Part shown: piece by piece, positions 1 to 8,642 of the stretch | Layout: each line of letters begins with the position of its first letter | How positions within the stretch are numbered: the first letter of the stretch is position 1 | Assembly (NCBI RefSeq): GCF_006547145.1 | Contig: NZ_CP041244.1 | Coordinates: 8,990,001 to 9,054,000, forward strand | DNA from: Actinomadura sp. WMMA1423 | GTDB taxonomy: Bacteria > Actinomycetota > Actinomycetes > Streptosporangiales > Streptosporangiaceae | Direction of reading: 5' to 3' | DNA length: 64,000 nt | Translations under genes and position numbers: made by a program | The notes under the pieces: generated by a model | Told to the model about the DNA's origin: nothing | Databases searched by the model: none | Seen by the model: only the letters and a program-made list of their open reading frames with translations

Positions 1-100
1 CGATTCCCTCAGTACCCTGCAGCGGGGTGCGCGCCGCAGCCGAGGAACGGGTGCGCTTGCGATCGCGAGGGCGTCCGCGACAGCTGAGACACAATGGTGC

Positions 101-168
101 GATGGCGAAGCCGAGCCGACGTGGCCTGGGGCGCGTGTTCAACGAGGTGGCGGAGCTCTACGACCGCC
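101..168 (+). pseudogene. possible N-terminal remnant of a SAM methyltransferase
   Basis: The translation from the ATG at 101 gives MAKPSRRGLGRVFNEVAELY followed by DRRH, which resembles the first residues of many actinobacterial class I methyltransferases (pattern FxxVAExYDR). The similarity stops within about 25 residues, and nothing downstream looks like a Rossmann fold. It is best read as a short fragment left beside the broken recombinase. Identification rests on one short motif and is weak. Confidence 0.3.
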
Positions 169-394
169 GCCATTCGAGGATCACGCGCACGCCAACGGAG
201 AGGGTTGGGGATTGGTCGACGACCCCGGCGGCTTGTCCGGCTCGACGATCGTCCGCTGGTACCCGACCCGTTCCCGTCGTGATCGAGCCTTCGGTACACC
301 GAGGTCGAGCGTAGGAGATCGGCGAAGCCGTCCCCGTCCAAACCCTTGCTCAACGCCGTCGCCGAACGCATCCGCACGCGGATGGACGACCGAG

Positions 395-870
395 CATCGC
401 GCCGGAGCCGATGACGCGCGCCCATTGCAGAGCACGTGCCTCTTCGGCGCGGGTGCCGACCATCAGGCTGAGCACCACGTAGGCGTGCAGTGCGTACGAC
501 TCGGGCTTCCAGGACGGCGTGGGCCTGAGCGAGCGTGAGCGCCTTGCTCGGCCGCCCGGCCTTCCGGCGAGGCGTTGTGACGAGTTCTGCCACGTTGCGT
601 GCGGTTTTGTCTCGGGGCGGCGCGTGCCGGATCGAGCGCTTGAGGGGCGAGTGGACTCCTTGCAGGGAGCGCGTGCACAGCTCGCCGGTGAGTCCGTCGA
701 GCGACCCGTCCACGGCGGCTGCGCGGAGCTCGCTGAGCTTGGCCCCGTCGGGTAGGGGATGACGTGCTTCTCGGCGAGGATGCGGTTGGTGGTGACCGTC
801 TGGACGTCGCGCTCTTTGAGCCCCTTGAACAACCTGTCCTCGGCCGTTTAGTTCGCGGTCTCTCGGCCTC
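395..870 (-). pseudogene. frameshifted tyrosine recombinase (phage-type integrase) remnant
   Basis: On the minus strand, one frame reads through a core-binding-domain-like stretch ending KAGRPSKALTLAQAHAVLEA. The next frame continues with AYVVLSLMVGTRAEEARALQ, the start of the catalytic domain where the first catalytic Arg (TRxEE) lies. The order and spacing fit actinobacterial integrases, but a frameshift separates the two pieces. The rest of the catalytic domain (HxLR, the second His, the Tyr) is not found in positions 1-400. The gene is therefore dead and may mark an old element end. No attachment site could be identified. Confidence 0.6.
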
Positions 871-970
871 CAGCTCCTTGACGACCTTGTCCGGACGCCG
901 GTTGTTGGCCCCGGACGAGACCGCCGAACCGGCCCTCCCCCCTGGTCGCTGCCCTCCGTCCCTGACCCGC

Positions 971-1972
971 CTATATGGCTTCATAAATGTCTAGGAGCCG
1001 CTGAAGATTGGCCCGGGAGTCGAACCTCGCTCCTAGTGCCGCCGCGCCTGCCGACCGCTGCGCGACCGCATCCCGGTCGCCTCTGAGCCGGTCGATCAAC
1101 TGGGCGAAGCTCACGTCGTCACCGTAGGTGCAATCGTCGCCGTACTGGTCCTTGTACTGAGGGAGGTCACGCAGCAAAATCGGCTTGTGCAACGCGGCGG
1201 CCTCCAGGACCGTCATCGGGCAATTCTCCTGGAGCGAGGGAAGAAAGAAGAGGTCTGCGGCGGCGAGGTGGTCGAAGACGGTCGAGCGCGAACGCGGGCC
1301 CGTGAAGAAAACGTTGGAAGGAACGTTGCTCATCAGGCGCCGCATTTCGGATCGGCGGTCGGCCAGCGGGCCGAAGATGATCCCCCCGACCCAGTAGAAC
1401 GACAGGTCCGGCAACGCTCGGGCGCACTCTACGAAGGTGCTGATCCCTTTCCGGGGCTGAACCTGCCCGACGCCGAGGACCACGAATGCGTCGGCGGGGA
1501 CCCCAAGCCGCTCCCGCGCTTCTCCGCTGGACGGGGACCGCGCACGTATCGCCGCGACGTTCACCGTGTTGGGCACGACGTGCACCGGCTGGTCGACGCC
1601 CATCTGGACGAGTTCGTCGCGTACTGCCGGACTCACGGCCAGGACGGCGTCGGCCCCGTTGTAGAACGCGCGTAGATACCGAGTGAAGGCTGCGTTCCAG
1701 TGCCGGTGGGCGCGGAGGCTGCCGACGACCGACCCGGGAGTGAGGTGTGCCGTGACGACACGGCGGCGGCCGGTCATCAGCAGGCTCTTCGCGTACGGGC
1801 CGATCGTGTGCGCATGCTGAACATCGACGCGACGCGCGACATTTGTCGTGACATCGGCCACTTGGCGGAGCATGGAGACATGCTCGAGATAAGCGGAGTG
1901 CACCCCATGGCCGCCCACCGTAAGAGCGGATTCTGAAACGACGTTCACCTTGAGCACTCGTCCTCCCCGCAA
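971..1972 (-). CDS. GT4-family glycosyltransferase
   Basis: Predicted 333-residue cytosolic GT-B glycosyltransferase of family GT4, transferring a sugar from a nucleotide donor to an unknown acceptor. The N-terminal half has the GGHG loop and VVPNTVNV; the C-terminal half has VGQVQPRKG and the donor-binding EX7E motif in ENCPMTVLEAA. It starts 5 bases after the stop of the four-helix membrane protein gene and is last in a three-gene minus-strand unit with another GT4 enzyme, which suggests assembly of a surface or lipid-linked glycan. It is slightly short for GT4 (usually 350-420 residues) because the first lobe is compact. Acceptor and donor cannot be told from sequence. Confidence 0.85.
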   Translation of the reverse strand: MRGGRVLKVNVVSESALTVGGHGVHSAYLEHVSMLRQVADVTTNVARRVDVQHAHTIGPYAKSLLMTGRRRVVTAHLTPGSVVGSLRAHRHWNAAFTRYLRAFYNGADAVLAVSPAVRDELVQMGVDQPVHVVPNTVNVAAIRARSPSSGEARERLGVPADAFVVLGVGQVQPRKGISTFVECARALPDLSFYWVGGIIFGPLADRRSEMRRLMSNVPSNVFFTGPRSRSTVFDHLAAADLFFLPSLQENCPMTVLEAAALHKPILLRDLPQYKDQYGDDCTYGDDVSFAQLIDRLRGDRDAVAQRSAGAAALGARFDSRANLQRLLDIYEAI

Positions 1973-1977
1973 GGGCG

Positions 1978-2679
1978 CTATGGCGCAGGGGGCATGTAGG
2001 ATGCCTGGACACTGACCGCGTGCGAGTAAGCACGGTCGCTCGCCCGACTATTCTCCCAGAGTGCCCCAGCGAGGACGAAAGTAGCGAGCACAAGCACCGC
2101 GATATTGAGCGTGCTCAGGTTGAAAAGATGCCATCCCAACACTTCCGGGCCCTTGCCGGAGTACCTGTCGTATGTCTCGAACGTACTCGCCCCGACGAAG
2201 ACGAGGTAAGCCAGGCCGTTCATGGCCTGCATTCCGATGACGCTCTTCCGGTTTCGTTCAACCCGGGTGTTCACCTGCGACTCCAGGAGCACCGGGCTTC
2301 GCATGAGGTCGTTGACGCGCGCCTCCAGGAATTTCTTGTAACCCGCCCGTTTCTCAACCTCGGTATAGAGCTGGATCAGGTACCCGAATGTGATGGCCAG
2401 CCCGTAGGGGGCGAAGACGATGGCCAACCAGTTCTTGCCCTCGTCGTGTTTGATGACACCCAACGTGAGTGCACCCACCGCGATCAGGCCCGAGAAGTTG
2501 ATGAATCGGTCGGCCGTCATGAGCAGCTCGCGCATGGCCTTGGTAAGATCAGCCACCTCGGCGAGCAGGACCCGCAGAACCTGGTCATCCGTGGACTCGC
2601 CGACCGTTGCGTCCACCGCGAAGGGCGTGGGACGGGATACCTGTCCATTGTTGGAAGGCTGCCTTAGTGTGATCCGCAT
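1978..2679 (-). CDS. four-helix membrane protein between two glycosyltransferases
   Basis: A 233-residue protein not recognised as a named family. Four hydrophobic segments lie at about residues 59-77, 84-104, 152-168 and 186-208, with a charged stretch (105-150) between the second and third that probably faces the cytosol. The N-terminal 55 residues are polar and acidic, with a leucine-rich amphipathic stretch near 34-54. It starts 66 bases after the upstream GT4 gene and ends 5 bases before the next, so it is very likely co-transcribed. It could anchor or organise the two transferases at the membrane; that role is inferred from position alone. Confidence 0.78.
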   Translation of the reverse strand: MRITLRQPSNNGQVSRPTPFAVDATVGESTDDQVLRVLLAEVADLTKAMRELLMTADRFINFSGLIAVGALTLGVIKHDEGKNWLAIVFAPYGLAITFGYLIQLYTEVEKRAGYKKFLEARVNDLMRSPVLLESQVNTRVERNRKSVIGMQAMNGLAYLVFVGASTFETYDRYSGKGPEVLGWHLFNLSTLNIAVLVLATFVLAGALWENSRASDRAYSHAVSVQASYMPPAP

Positions 2680-2745
2680 ACTGTGCCTTCCCTTTGGACC
2701 TGGCGGACGTCAGAGCTTAGTAGGTGCCCTATCGCGGAGCAAGCG

Positions 2746-4002
2746 TCAGGCCAATTTTGGACTGGAGCCCTTCGCATCGTCATAGACCTGGGCTACTCGT
2801 GACGCGTATCGCACCGGTGTGTATTCTGCGGCAGTGCGGCGCGCACCCGAGGCCAGGCGGAACCTGATATCCGGCCGTTCCAGCAGAAGAGCCAACGTGG
2901 CGCCGAAACAGGCCGTGGAGCCCGCGATGTACCCGGTCTCACCATGACGGACCACGTCCGCGAGTGCGTCGTCCAGAACGACCGAGGGCACGCCCGCCAA
3001 CGCGGCCTCGGCGATGACGAGTCCCTGTGTCTCCGTCAGGGAGGGGTGAGCGAGCACTGCGCTCGACGCGAGCAAGGGACCGATGAGTTCCGGCGGAACC
3101 GACCCCGCGAACGCCACGGCATGGGAGATCCCGAGCCGGGAGACGAGTCGTTCGTGGGCGCCTTTCGAACCGCCGTCCCCGATGATGTTCAGTCTAGCGT
3201 CTGGAACGGCCGGCAGGACGTGACGCGAGAAAGTTCGGAGTAGCGCGCCGACGTTCTTCTCGGGAGACAGACGGCCCACGCAGGTGACGACCGAATCGCC
3301 GTGATGGATGCGTTCCCTCGCCGCTTGGAGTCGCCGGACGGCCCGAGCATCGAGTGGACCATGCCGGGCCGCCGCAGAAGGGATGACATGTGGGGCATGG
3401 GACGGAACCATTTCAGAAATGGCAGCGCAAGCCTTTTCGGACGGTACGATGAGCTGGTCGAACAGCATCAATGTCTGGGCAAGCATGTGCCGATGGTGCG
3501 ATGAGAGGTCGGTTCCGGCCGCGACCGCCCGCGCTGTTCCTCCGAGTGCTCTGCCAACTTCGGCCGCCCTGCCGGACATGAGTCCGATCGCATGCATGGT
3601 GGGAATGGCCAGGTTCATGACCGGATATGCTTTGCGGTAGGCCATCAAATCTGTATGCCAGGTGAGCACGCATGTCAACTTCGTTCGCCGACAATGCGCC
3701 GCCGCCAGCATCCCCAGTGAGCCCAGGGTGTGGACGTGGACCACGTCTGGACGGTGATCCCTGATCGCCCGGCCAAGTGCCTTCGGGGACACGAGGGCGA
3801 ATCTGTAACCGCCCTGCCCAGTCCTGAAGGAACGCACCAGGTGGACGCGGTGACCTGCGGCGGGCACCGCGGCGGCCGCGCGGGGAGCCAGCACGGTGAC
3901 CTCGTGGCCCAGCTCGCACAGCCCCGCGGCCAGGCATGCGACGGAGGCGGCCACTCCGTCCCGGTTCGGCAGGTAGTTGTCCGACACCAGCAGAACCCGC
4001 AT
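2746..4002 (-). CDS. GT4-family glycosyltransferase (MgtA/PimB-like)
   Basis: A 418-residue GT-B enzyme. It starts MRVLLVSDNYLPNRDGVAAS, the typical first strand and loop of GT4 glycosyltransferases acting on lipid or phosphoinositol acceptors, followed by VVHVHTLGSLG and ITWHTD-like VLTWHTDL. The second lobe has CVGRLSPEKN and the EX7E donor motif in ETQGLVIAEAALAG. Length and layout are normal for the family. It is the first gene of a three-gene unit with a membrane protein and a second GT4 enzyme. A glycolipid or surface polysaccharide role is plausible but the acceptor is unknown. The first 40 bases upstream are an ordinary spacer. Confidence 0.88.
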   Translation of the reverse strand: MRVLLVSDNYLPNRDGVAASVACLAAGLCELGHEVTVLAPRAAAAVPAAGHRVHLVRSFRTGQGGYRFALVSPKALGRAIRDHRPDVVHVHTLGSLGMLAAAHCRRTKLTCVLTWHTDLMAYRKAYPVMNLAIPTMHAIGLMSGRAAEVGRALGGTARAVAAGTDLSSHHRHMLAQTLMLFDQLIVPSEKACAAISEMVPSHAPHVIPSAAARHGPLDARAVRRLQAARERIHHGDSVVTCVGRLSPEKNVGALLRTFSRHVLPAVPDARLNIIGDGGSKGAHERLVSRLGISHAVAFAGSVPPELIGPLLASSAVLAHPSLTETQGLVIAEAALAGVPSVVLDDALADVVRHGETGYIAGSTACFGATLALLLERPDIRFRLASGARRTAAEYTPVRYASRVAQVYDDAKGSSPKLA

Positions 4003-4409
4003 CGATCATCTCCCGCAGGGGTCAAGAGGCAGCAGAAACCCCGGGGAAACGAGCCGTGACCCGGCGATCCGGCGGTCCGGTCCGACATCCTTCCCGCTGA
4101 TTCGGCCGGGTGTCCAGCCGCCGACGGACGGGCGCGATCATTGACCGTTGTGGCGAGTAGGTTGCAGGCGATGTAGTCGCTGAAGTTGTTGCCCCAAGAG
4201 TGGCAGACGCTGCCCCGCTGCGTGGAAGATCAGGACGCCGTTCACGCCGCGCCGACCAGCGAATGCCATCATCCGTCGCTGGCGGTTGAGGCGTATTGGC
4301 GGGTTCTTGGATGGGGGCGCTGCGGTCTTTTGGGGGCGCGTGTCGAGCGGCGGGGGTCATGAGGTGATGTCGTGGGTGAAGGAGTGGCGGTCGCGGTTCT
4401 CGTCGGTGG
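4003..4409. other. gene-free stretch
   Basis: No reading frame here has recognisable domain content or a sensible start site. The longest frames are shadows of high-GC sequence. It separates the glycosyltransferase unit from the decayed 3' end of the catabolic gene cluster and may contain their terminators, but no clear hairpin was found. Confidence 0.5.
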
Positions 4410-4690
4410 TCAGGTGGATGTGCGCGTGGGGGCGGGCAGCAGCCGGAACATCACCAGCCATCGCTGGTCGAACTTCAGGTCGCGCATGACCGCGCGGGTG
4501 GATCGGCGGACGAGGCTGTTGGCGCCGTCGACACCCCAGCACGGTCCGGCGCGGCAGGCCGCGATGGATCCGGAGCCCGGATCGGCGTACTCGACATGCA
4601 CGCCCCCGTCGTCCTGGAGCAGGCGGTGACCTCGACCGCGCCCAGGAAAGTGATCTCGGGAGTGGCCGGGGAGTTCGCCGCGATCTCTCG
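4410..4690 (-). pseudogene. remnant of a MhpA-type FAD monooxygenase
   Basis: The minus-strand frame ending at 4410 reads GGVHVEYADPGSGSIAACRA, then WGVDGANSLVRRSTRAVMRD and FDQRWLV. This is the DG-motif region of aromatic-ring flavoprotein hydroxylases of the MhpA/PheA type (pattern GxDGANSxVRxxxG...DLxFDxxWLV). Neither the FAD-binding GxGxxG start nor the GD motif is present, so about 90 residues survive of a protein of over 500. It lies directly downstream of the FAH gene in the same orientation, so the catabolic operon probably once ended in a second hydroxylase. Confidence 0.6.
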
Positions 4691-4743
4691 GCCGGCGCGC
4701 GGCTCTTGGACGGCGACCGGGTTGCGTGTGCCGCGCTGGAGGT

Positions 4744-5631
4744 TCAGGTCAGGGTGGTGCGGGTTACGTGGTTTCGTAGTTCGCCGAGGCGGTCGACCCT
4801 GGTGACGACGAGGTCGCCGTCGGCGAGGAAGATCTGCGGGTCGCGGGCGTTGCCGACTCCGCTCGGCGTGCCGGTGAGAACGACGTCGCCGGCGCGGAGC
4901 GTCATGCCCAGGGAGAGTTCGGCGATGAGACGTTCGAAGCGGAAGGCGACCTGTCCTGTCGAGGCGTCCTGCAGAAGCTTCCCGTTGACCTCGCACTGGA
5001 CGCGCAGCGCGTAGGGGTCGGCGATCTCGTCGGCGGTGGTGATCCATGGTCCGAGGGGCATGGTCGCGTCGACGCTCTTGCCCTTCAGCCACTGCCCGCC
5101 GTGGGCCCGTTGCAGGTCGCGCTGCGAGACGTCGTTGGCCACGCAGTAGCCGAAGACGTGGTCGAGCGCGGTCTCCTCGGGGATCGACCGGCCGTCCTTT
5201 CCGATCACGATCGCGACCTCGGCCTCGTAGTCCCATTTCGTGGACAGGTCCGGGTCGAAGGCGATGTCGTCGTACGGTCCGATCACGGTGCCGGGCCCCT
5301 TGCCGAAGAAGGTCGGCCGGGTCGGCCGCGACTCCGGGTCCTGCCCTTCGCGTTTCCCGAGCGACTCGTCGAAGTGGTCCCAGTAGTTCCAGCCGGTGGC
5401 GAGGATGTCACGGTTGAAGCGTCGCAGCGGGGCGGTGAGCGTCACCTCGGCCAGGGGGCGCGGCGGGGCGTCCACCGCTGCCTCGGCGAGCGCCTGCAGA
5501 GCGGACGGGCCGCCGCGGACGGCGTCGTCGAGAGTGCCCGATCCCGGGGGGAGCAGCGCGACCGTCTCGCCGTCCGCCGATACCAGCCCGATGCGGGCCC
5601 CGTCGGCGTGGTGGACCGCGGCGAGCCTCAC
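4744..5631 (-). CDS. fumarylacetoacetate hydrolase (FAH) family protein
   Basis: A 295-residue member of the FAH superfamily, which hydrolyses C-C bonds in, isomerises or decarboxylates beta-diketo acid products of aromatic ring cleavage using a divalent metal. The metal site region is visible as KWDYEAEVAIVIGKDG, followed by YCVANDVSQRDLQ, the family's second signature, and TGTPSGVG near the end. The GTG at 5631 is chosen as start because it overlaps the upstream RidA stop as GTGA and yields the normal family length; a longer upstream reading has no homology. It is the last intact gene of the minus-strand catabolic unit and likely acts late, on the ring-opened intermediate. The exact substrate is unknown. 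Confidence 0.92.
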   Translation of the reverse strand: MRLAAVHHADGARIGLVSADGETVALLPPGSGTLDDAVRGGPSALQALAEAAVDAPPRPLAEVTLTAPLRRFNRDILATGWNYWDHFDESLGKREGQDPESRPTRPTFFGKGPGTVIGPYDDIAFDPDLSTKWDYEAEVAIVIGKDGRSIPEETALDHVFGYCVANDVSQRDLQRAHGGQWLKGKSVDATMPLGPWITTADEIADPYALRVQCEVNGKLLQDASTGQVAFRFERLIAELSLGMTLRAGDVVLTGTPSGVGNARDPQIFLADGDLVVTRVDRLGELRNHVTRTTLT

Positions 5632-6044
5632 GCGTCCCCTCCCCGGCCGTCCCGGAGGACCGCGATCGCGTTGATCTCGATCAGGTAGTCCTTGTTCACG
5701 AACTTCGAGACCTCCACCAGCGTCGACGCGGGAGGTACGCCGGTGAAGTACTGCCGGCGTACGGCGTGGATCGCGTCGAAGTCCTCCATGTTGCGCACGT
5801 AGACGTCGACGCGCACGATGTCGTCCAGCGTGCCCCCGGCCGCTTCCATGGCGGCCCTGAGGTTCCGGCACACCTGATGAGTCTGCGCGGTGATGTCTCC
5901 GATTCCCTCGACCGTGCCGGATCTGGTGCGTGCGGTCATCCCGGACACGAAGACCAGTCGCCCTTGGGCACTTGCCGAGACGGCTTGGGCGAAATGACCG
6001 TTCGGGACGGCCAGGTCAGCGGATCTCACTTCCTGCTTGGGCAT
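5628..6044 (-). CDS. RidA/YjgF/YER057c family protein lacking the deaminase Arg
   Basis: A 138-residue cytosolic protein with the RidA trimer fold signature (VFVSGMTA, VDVYVRNMEDFDAIHAVRRQ, LIEINAIAV). In true RidA enzymes an Arg in the PARTTVEV segment contacts the imine substrate; the matching segment here reads PPASTLVEV, so Ser stands in its place. That points away from general 2-aminoacrylate deamination and towards the catabolic Rid subgroups found in ring-degradation operons, where roles such as aminomuconate deaminase have been assigned. It sits between a cupin gene and the FAH gene, overlapping the latter by four bases. The biochemical activity is uncertain. Confidence 0.9.
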   Translation of the reverse strand: MPKQEVRSADLAVPNGHFAQAVSASAQGRLVFVSGMTARTRSGTVEGIGDITAQTHQVCRNLRAAMEAAGGTLDDIVRVDVYVRNMEDFDAIHAVRRQYFTGVPPASTLVEVSKFVNKDYLIEINAIAVLRDGRGGDA

Positions 6045-6095
6045 GGACGCCCGCCTTTCGGGTGGGTTGCGAACGAGCCGGCCGGGGCTCCGTGA

Positions 6096-6629
6096 CTACC
6101 GCGCGTCGGCGGGGTCGGTGTACCACTCGGGTTGCGTCGGATAGTGCGGCCCGTCGTACGTCTCAAGCAGCACCGACTCCTCTTCGGCGAGGGTCGGGCC
6201 GTGCACGCTGCCCTTCGGGTTCCAGTAGAACGAGCCCCGGGTCAGCGTCAGCCCGGTGGGCAGGTACGTGTACCGCCCGGTCAGGCAGAACATGAACTGG
6301 TTGGACGCGTGGGAGTGGCGGGACGGGATCCCGGCGCCCTTCCGGAACCGGACGAGAGCGATGGACGCGCCTGTCGCGTCGTCGCGCCACAGCAGCCGCT
6401 GGGAGAGCCCGGCCAGCGTCTTGTCCACCCACTCCAGGTCGTCCGTGCGGAGCAGGACCTCACGGAACCGGCCGAGGACGTCCCCTTGGCCGTCCGTGAC
6501 GAGCTGCTCGCGGGACCGGTCCGGTGCCGCACCGGAGTACGCGGCGGGATCGGAGACGTTGTCCGCCCATTCTTTCTCGGACATGCCCGCGGGGCACGGC
6601 GGGCGTGGTGCGACGAGCGGCTCAGGCAT
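6096..6629 (-). CDS. cupin-domain protein, possible dioxygenase
   Basis: A 177-residue protein with one cupin barrel. The first metal motif appears as SRHSHASNQFMFCLTG, with two His but Gln rather than Glu at the usual third position. The second motif is at GSVHGPTLAEEE, with a single His. This layout resembles small cupins of the 2,4'-dihydroxyacetophenone dioxygenase type, which cleave C-C bonds next to a carbonyl, but identity is not certain. The gene overlaps the upstream cupin gene by eight bases and lies 51 bases before the RidA-like gene. In this operon a metal-dependent oxygenolytic or isomerising step on the hydroxylated substrate is the most reasonable guess. Confidence 0.82.
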   Translation of the reverse strand: MPEPLVAPRPPCPAGMSEKEWADNVSDPAAYSGAAPDRSREQLVTDGQGDVLGRFREVLLRTDDLEWVDKTLAGLSQRLLWRDDATGASIALVRFRKGAGIPSRHSHASNQFMFCLTGRYTYLPTGLTLTRGSFYWNPKGSVHGPTLAEEESVLLETYDGPHYPTQPEWYTDPADAR

Positions 6630-7014
6630 GTCCGGGTCCCCTTCCGGCCGCGCGCGGACCGTCCGCCGCGTCCTCCCCGAGCGCCTTCAGCTCGACGAGC
6701 CTGCTGTGATACCGGGTGGTCCCGCGGTTCGTCAGCATGTGGACCTCGCCGGGCTCGCGGTACACGACGCCGCCGAACGGCTCGTGCACGAGCCGCGGCT
6801 CGCCGCCGTCGAGGGGATCGATCCGGTTGTCCGCGGCGGCCAGCGCGATGACCAGGTAGGGGTTGCCGTGCCGGTGCCACGTCTGCCGCTCGCCCGGTTC
6901 GAGGACGATGTCCCAGATCCGGACGCTTGCGTTCTCGAAGACGATCCGCTGGCCGACCTCCCCGAGGGTGACCTCGGAACCGTCCGGGGCGATGGCGATC
7001 TCATCCGCTGACAT
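6622..7014 (-). CDS. small cupin-domain protein
   Basis: A 130-residue single cupin. The ATG at 7014 is chosen because the barrel starts soon after (IVFENASVRIWDIVLEPGER) and this start overlaps the flavoprotein hydroxylase stop by 14 bases, as expected for coupled translation. The metal region is TWHRHGNPYLVIALAAA, followed by GGVVYREPGEVHMLTNRGTT, giving possible His ligands in both motifs. The short barrel and lack of extra domains resemble cupins annotated as hypothetical in degradation operons. It may work with the larger cupin encoded immediately downstream, as two barrels of one enzyme or as enzyme and accessory. No substrate can be assigned. Confidence 0.8.
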   Translation of the reverse strand: MSADEIAIAPDGSEVTLGEVGQRIVFENASVRIWDIVLEPGERQTWHRHGNPYLVIALAAADNRIDPLDGGEPRLVHEPFGGVVYREPGEVHMLTNRGTTRYHSRLVELKALGEDAADGPRAAGRGPGHA

Positions 7015-8638
7015 GGGCTTCCTCTCTCCTGGAGTGCTCGGGCGCGACGGGGATGGGGCGGCCGACGGCGCGGGCGTACAGCTCGGCCGCGACGTCGCGC
7101 CCGGAGTGCGGGGCGAACGGCGCGATCGCCGCCACGTGCGCGTCCGGCCGGACGAGCACGACGGTGTCGGGAGGCACGCCGAACCGCTGTTCGACCCGGC
7201 CGCCGGGATCGAAGAGCGCACGCCGCCGCAGGCCGGAGTCGTGCGGTGCGTCCCACCGGCTGACGACGAAGCGGCGCAGCGCCGGGGACTCCGGGCCGAC
7301 GACGCGGGGCCCGCGGCGCGTGTCGGTGAAGTACAGCGCGACGAAGCCGTCCGCGGCCAGGTCGTGCAGGAAGAGCATTCCCTCGTGGCCGAAGAGCGGG
7401 AGGTCGGGCGCGCGGTCCCCCGCCCGGACCGCGGTGGGCGCCGGCCCCGACTTCACCATCGACCAGTCGCCGGTGCCGTCGACGTCCAGGCGGACGCCGA
7501 GCAGGGAGCGGGTGAACGCGTTGCCCCAGTCGCCGTCGCCCATCGCCTCGACGCCGTTGGAACGCCGTGCCATGTAGACGCGTGCGGCCTCGGCCATCTG
7601 CCCGGCCCCCTGGACGGCGACCGGTGCCTGCTCGCTCTCGTATCCGTCGAGCAGTTCCTCGCCGGCCCAGCCGCGCAGCACCCACGCCAGCCGCCAGGGC
7701 AGGTTGGAGGCGTCGAGGACGCCGGTGTTGAGGCCGAGCGCCCACATGGGCGTGATCAGGTGGGCGGCGTCGCCCATGAGGAACATCCGCCCGTCCCGCC
7801 ACCGGTCGGCCACCCGCTGGTGCACCGTGTAGACGTTGGTGCCGATGACCTCCAGCCCCGAGACGTCGCCGATGAACCTGCGGCACTTGTCCGCCAGCTC
7901 CCGCCGGGTGGGCTCGGGCCGGTCCGGCGCGAGGGGGTACAGGAACCGCCAGCAGTGCGGCTGGCGCACGAGGATCATCCACTCCTCGGGATCCCCGAAG
8001 TAGGCGAGGTAGGGATAGTCGCGGGGGTTCGCCACGTCGAGGTCGACCTTGAGATCGACGAGCATGTAGCGCTCGTCCAGCGTCCTCCCGCTGACGGCGA
8101 TGCCGAGCCGGTCCCGCACCTGCGACCGCCCGCCGTCGCAGGCGAGCACGTATCGGGCCCGGACGGCGCGCGGACCGTCCGGGGTGTCGAGCCGCAGCTC
8201 CACATGGTCGTCCTTCTGGGTGAACCCGGTCAGGCGGTGGTTCATCCGCAGCGCGCCCGGGCACCGCTCGTCGAGTGCCGCCCTCAGCACCGGCTCCAGC
8301 TCGTGCTGGGGGATGTTGATCACGAAGGGGAACCGGGTGTCGTCGACGAGCGTGCCGGTCCGCACGCTGCGCGCCGACGTGTTGGTGGCGCGGTCGATGT
8401 CGCCGATCTCCTCCAGCCGCAACGACGCCTGGAGCACCCCGGGGAGCGCCCCGTAACGGTGCAGCACCTCCAGCGTCCGTGTGAGCACCGTTCCCGCCTT
8501 GGTGTCCAGCGAGAGGTCGGCGTCTTCCTCGAAGACCGCCACGGGCACCCCGTAGTGGGCCAGCCCCAGGGCCGTCGTGAGGCCGACCGGCCCGGCCCCG
8601 ATCACGGCGACGGGAAGGTCCTCCGGCGGAACGGTCAT
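7001..8638 (-). CDS. FAD-dependent aromatic-ring monooxygenase (MhpA/PheA-like)
   Basis: A 545-residue class A flavoprotein hydroxylase, predicted to use NAD(P)H and O2 to hydroxylate an aromatic ring. The three signatures are in order: VIGAGPVGLTTA (dinucleotide fold), VLACDGGRSQVR (DG motif) and MFLMGDAAHLITP (GD motif), followed by a C-terminal thioredoxin-like domain typical of phenol and 3-hydroxyphenylpropionate hydroxylases. ATG 8638 is preferred over the upstream ATG because TAAGGAG sits just before it. It starts 4 bases after the SDR stop and overlaps the following cupin gene. It is the best marker that this operon handles an aromatic compound; which one is not clear. Confidence 0.92.
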   Translation of the reverse strand: MTVPPEDLPVAVIGAGPVGLTTALGLAHYGVPVAVFEEDADLSLDTKAGTVLTRTLEVLHRYGALPGVLQASLRLEEIGDIDRATNTSARSVRTGTLVDDTRFPFVINIPQHELEPVLRAALDERCPGALRMNHRLTGFTQKDDHVELRLDTPDGPRAVRARYVLACDGGRSQVRDRLGIAVSGRTLDERYMLVDLKVDLDVANPRDYPYLAYFGDPEEWMILVRQPHCWRFLYPLAPDRPEPTRRELADKCRRFIGDVSGLEVIGTNVYTVHQRVADRWRDGRMFLMGDAAHLITPMWALGLNTGVLDASNLPWRLAWVLRGWAGEELLDGYESEQAPVAVQGAGQMAEAARVYMARRSNGVEAMGDGDWGNAFTRSLLGVRLDVDGTGDWSMVKSGPAPTAVRAGDRAPDLPLFGHEGMLFLHDLAADGFVALYFTDTRRGPRVVGPESPALRRFVVSRWDAPHDSGLRRRALFDPGGRVEQRFGVPPDTVVLVRPDAHVAAIAPFAPHSGRDVAAELYARAVGRPIPVAPEHSRREEAHVSG

Positions 8639-8642
8639 GGCG

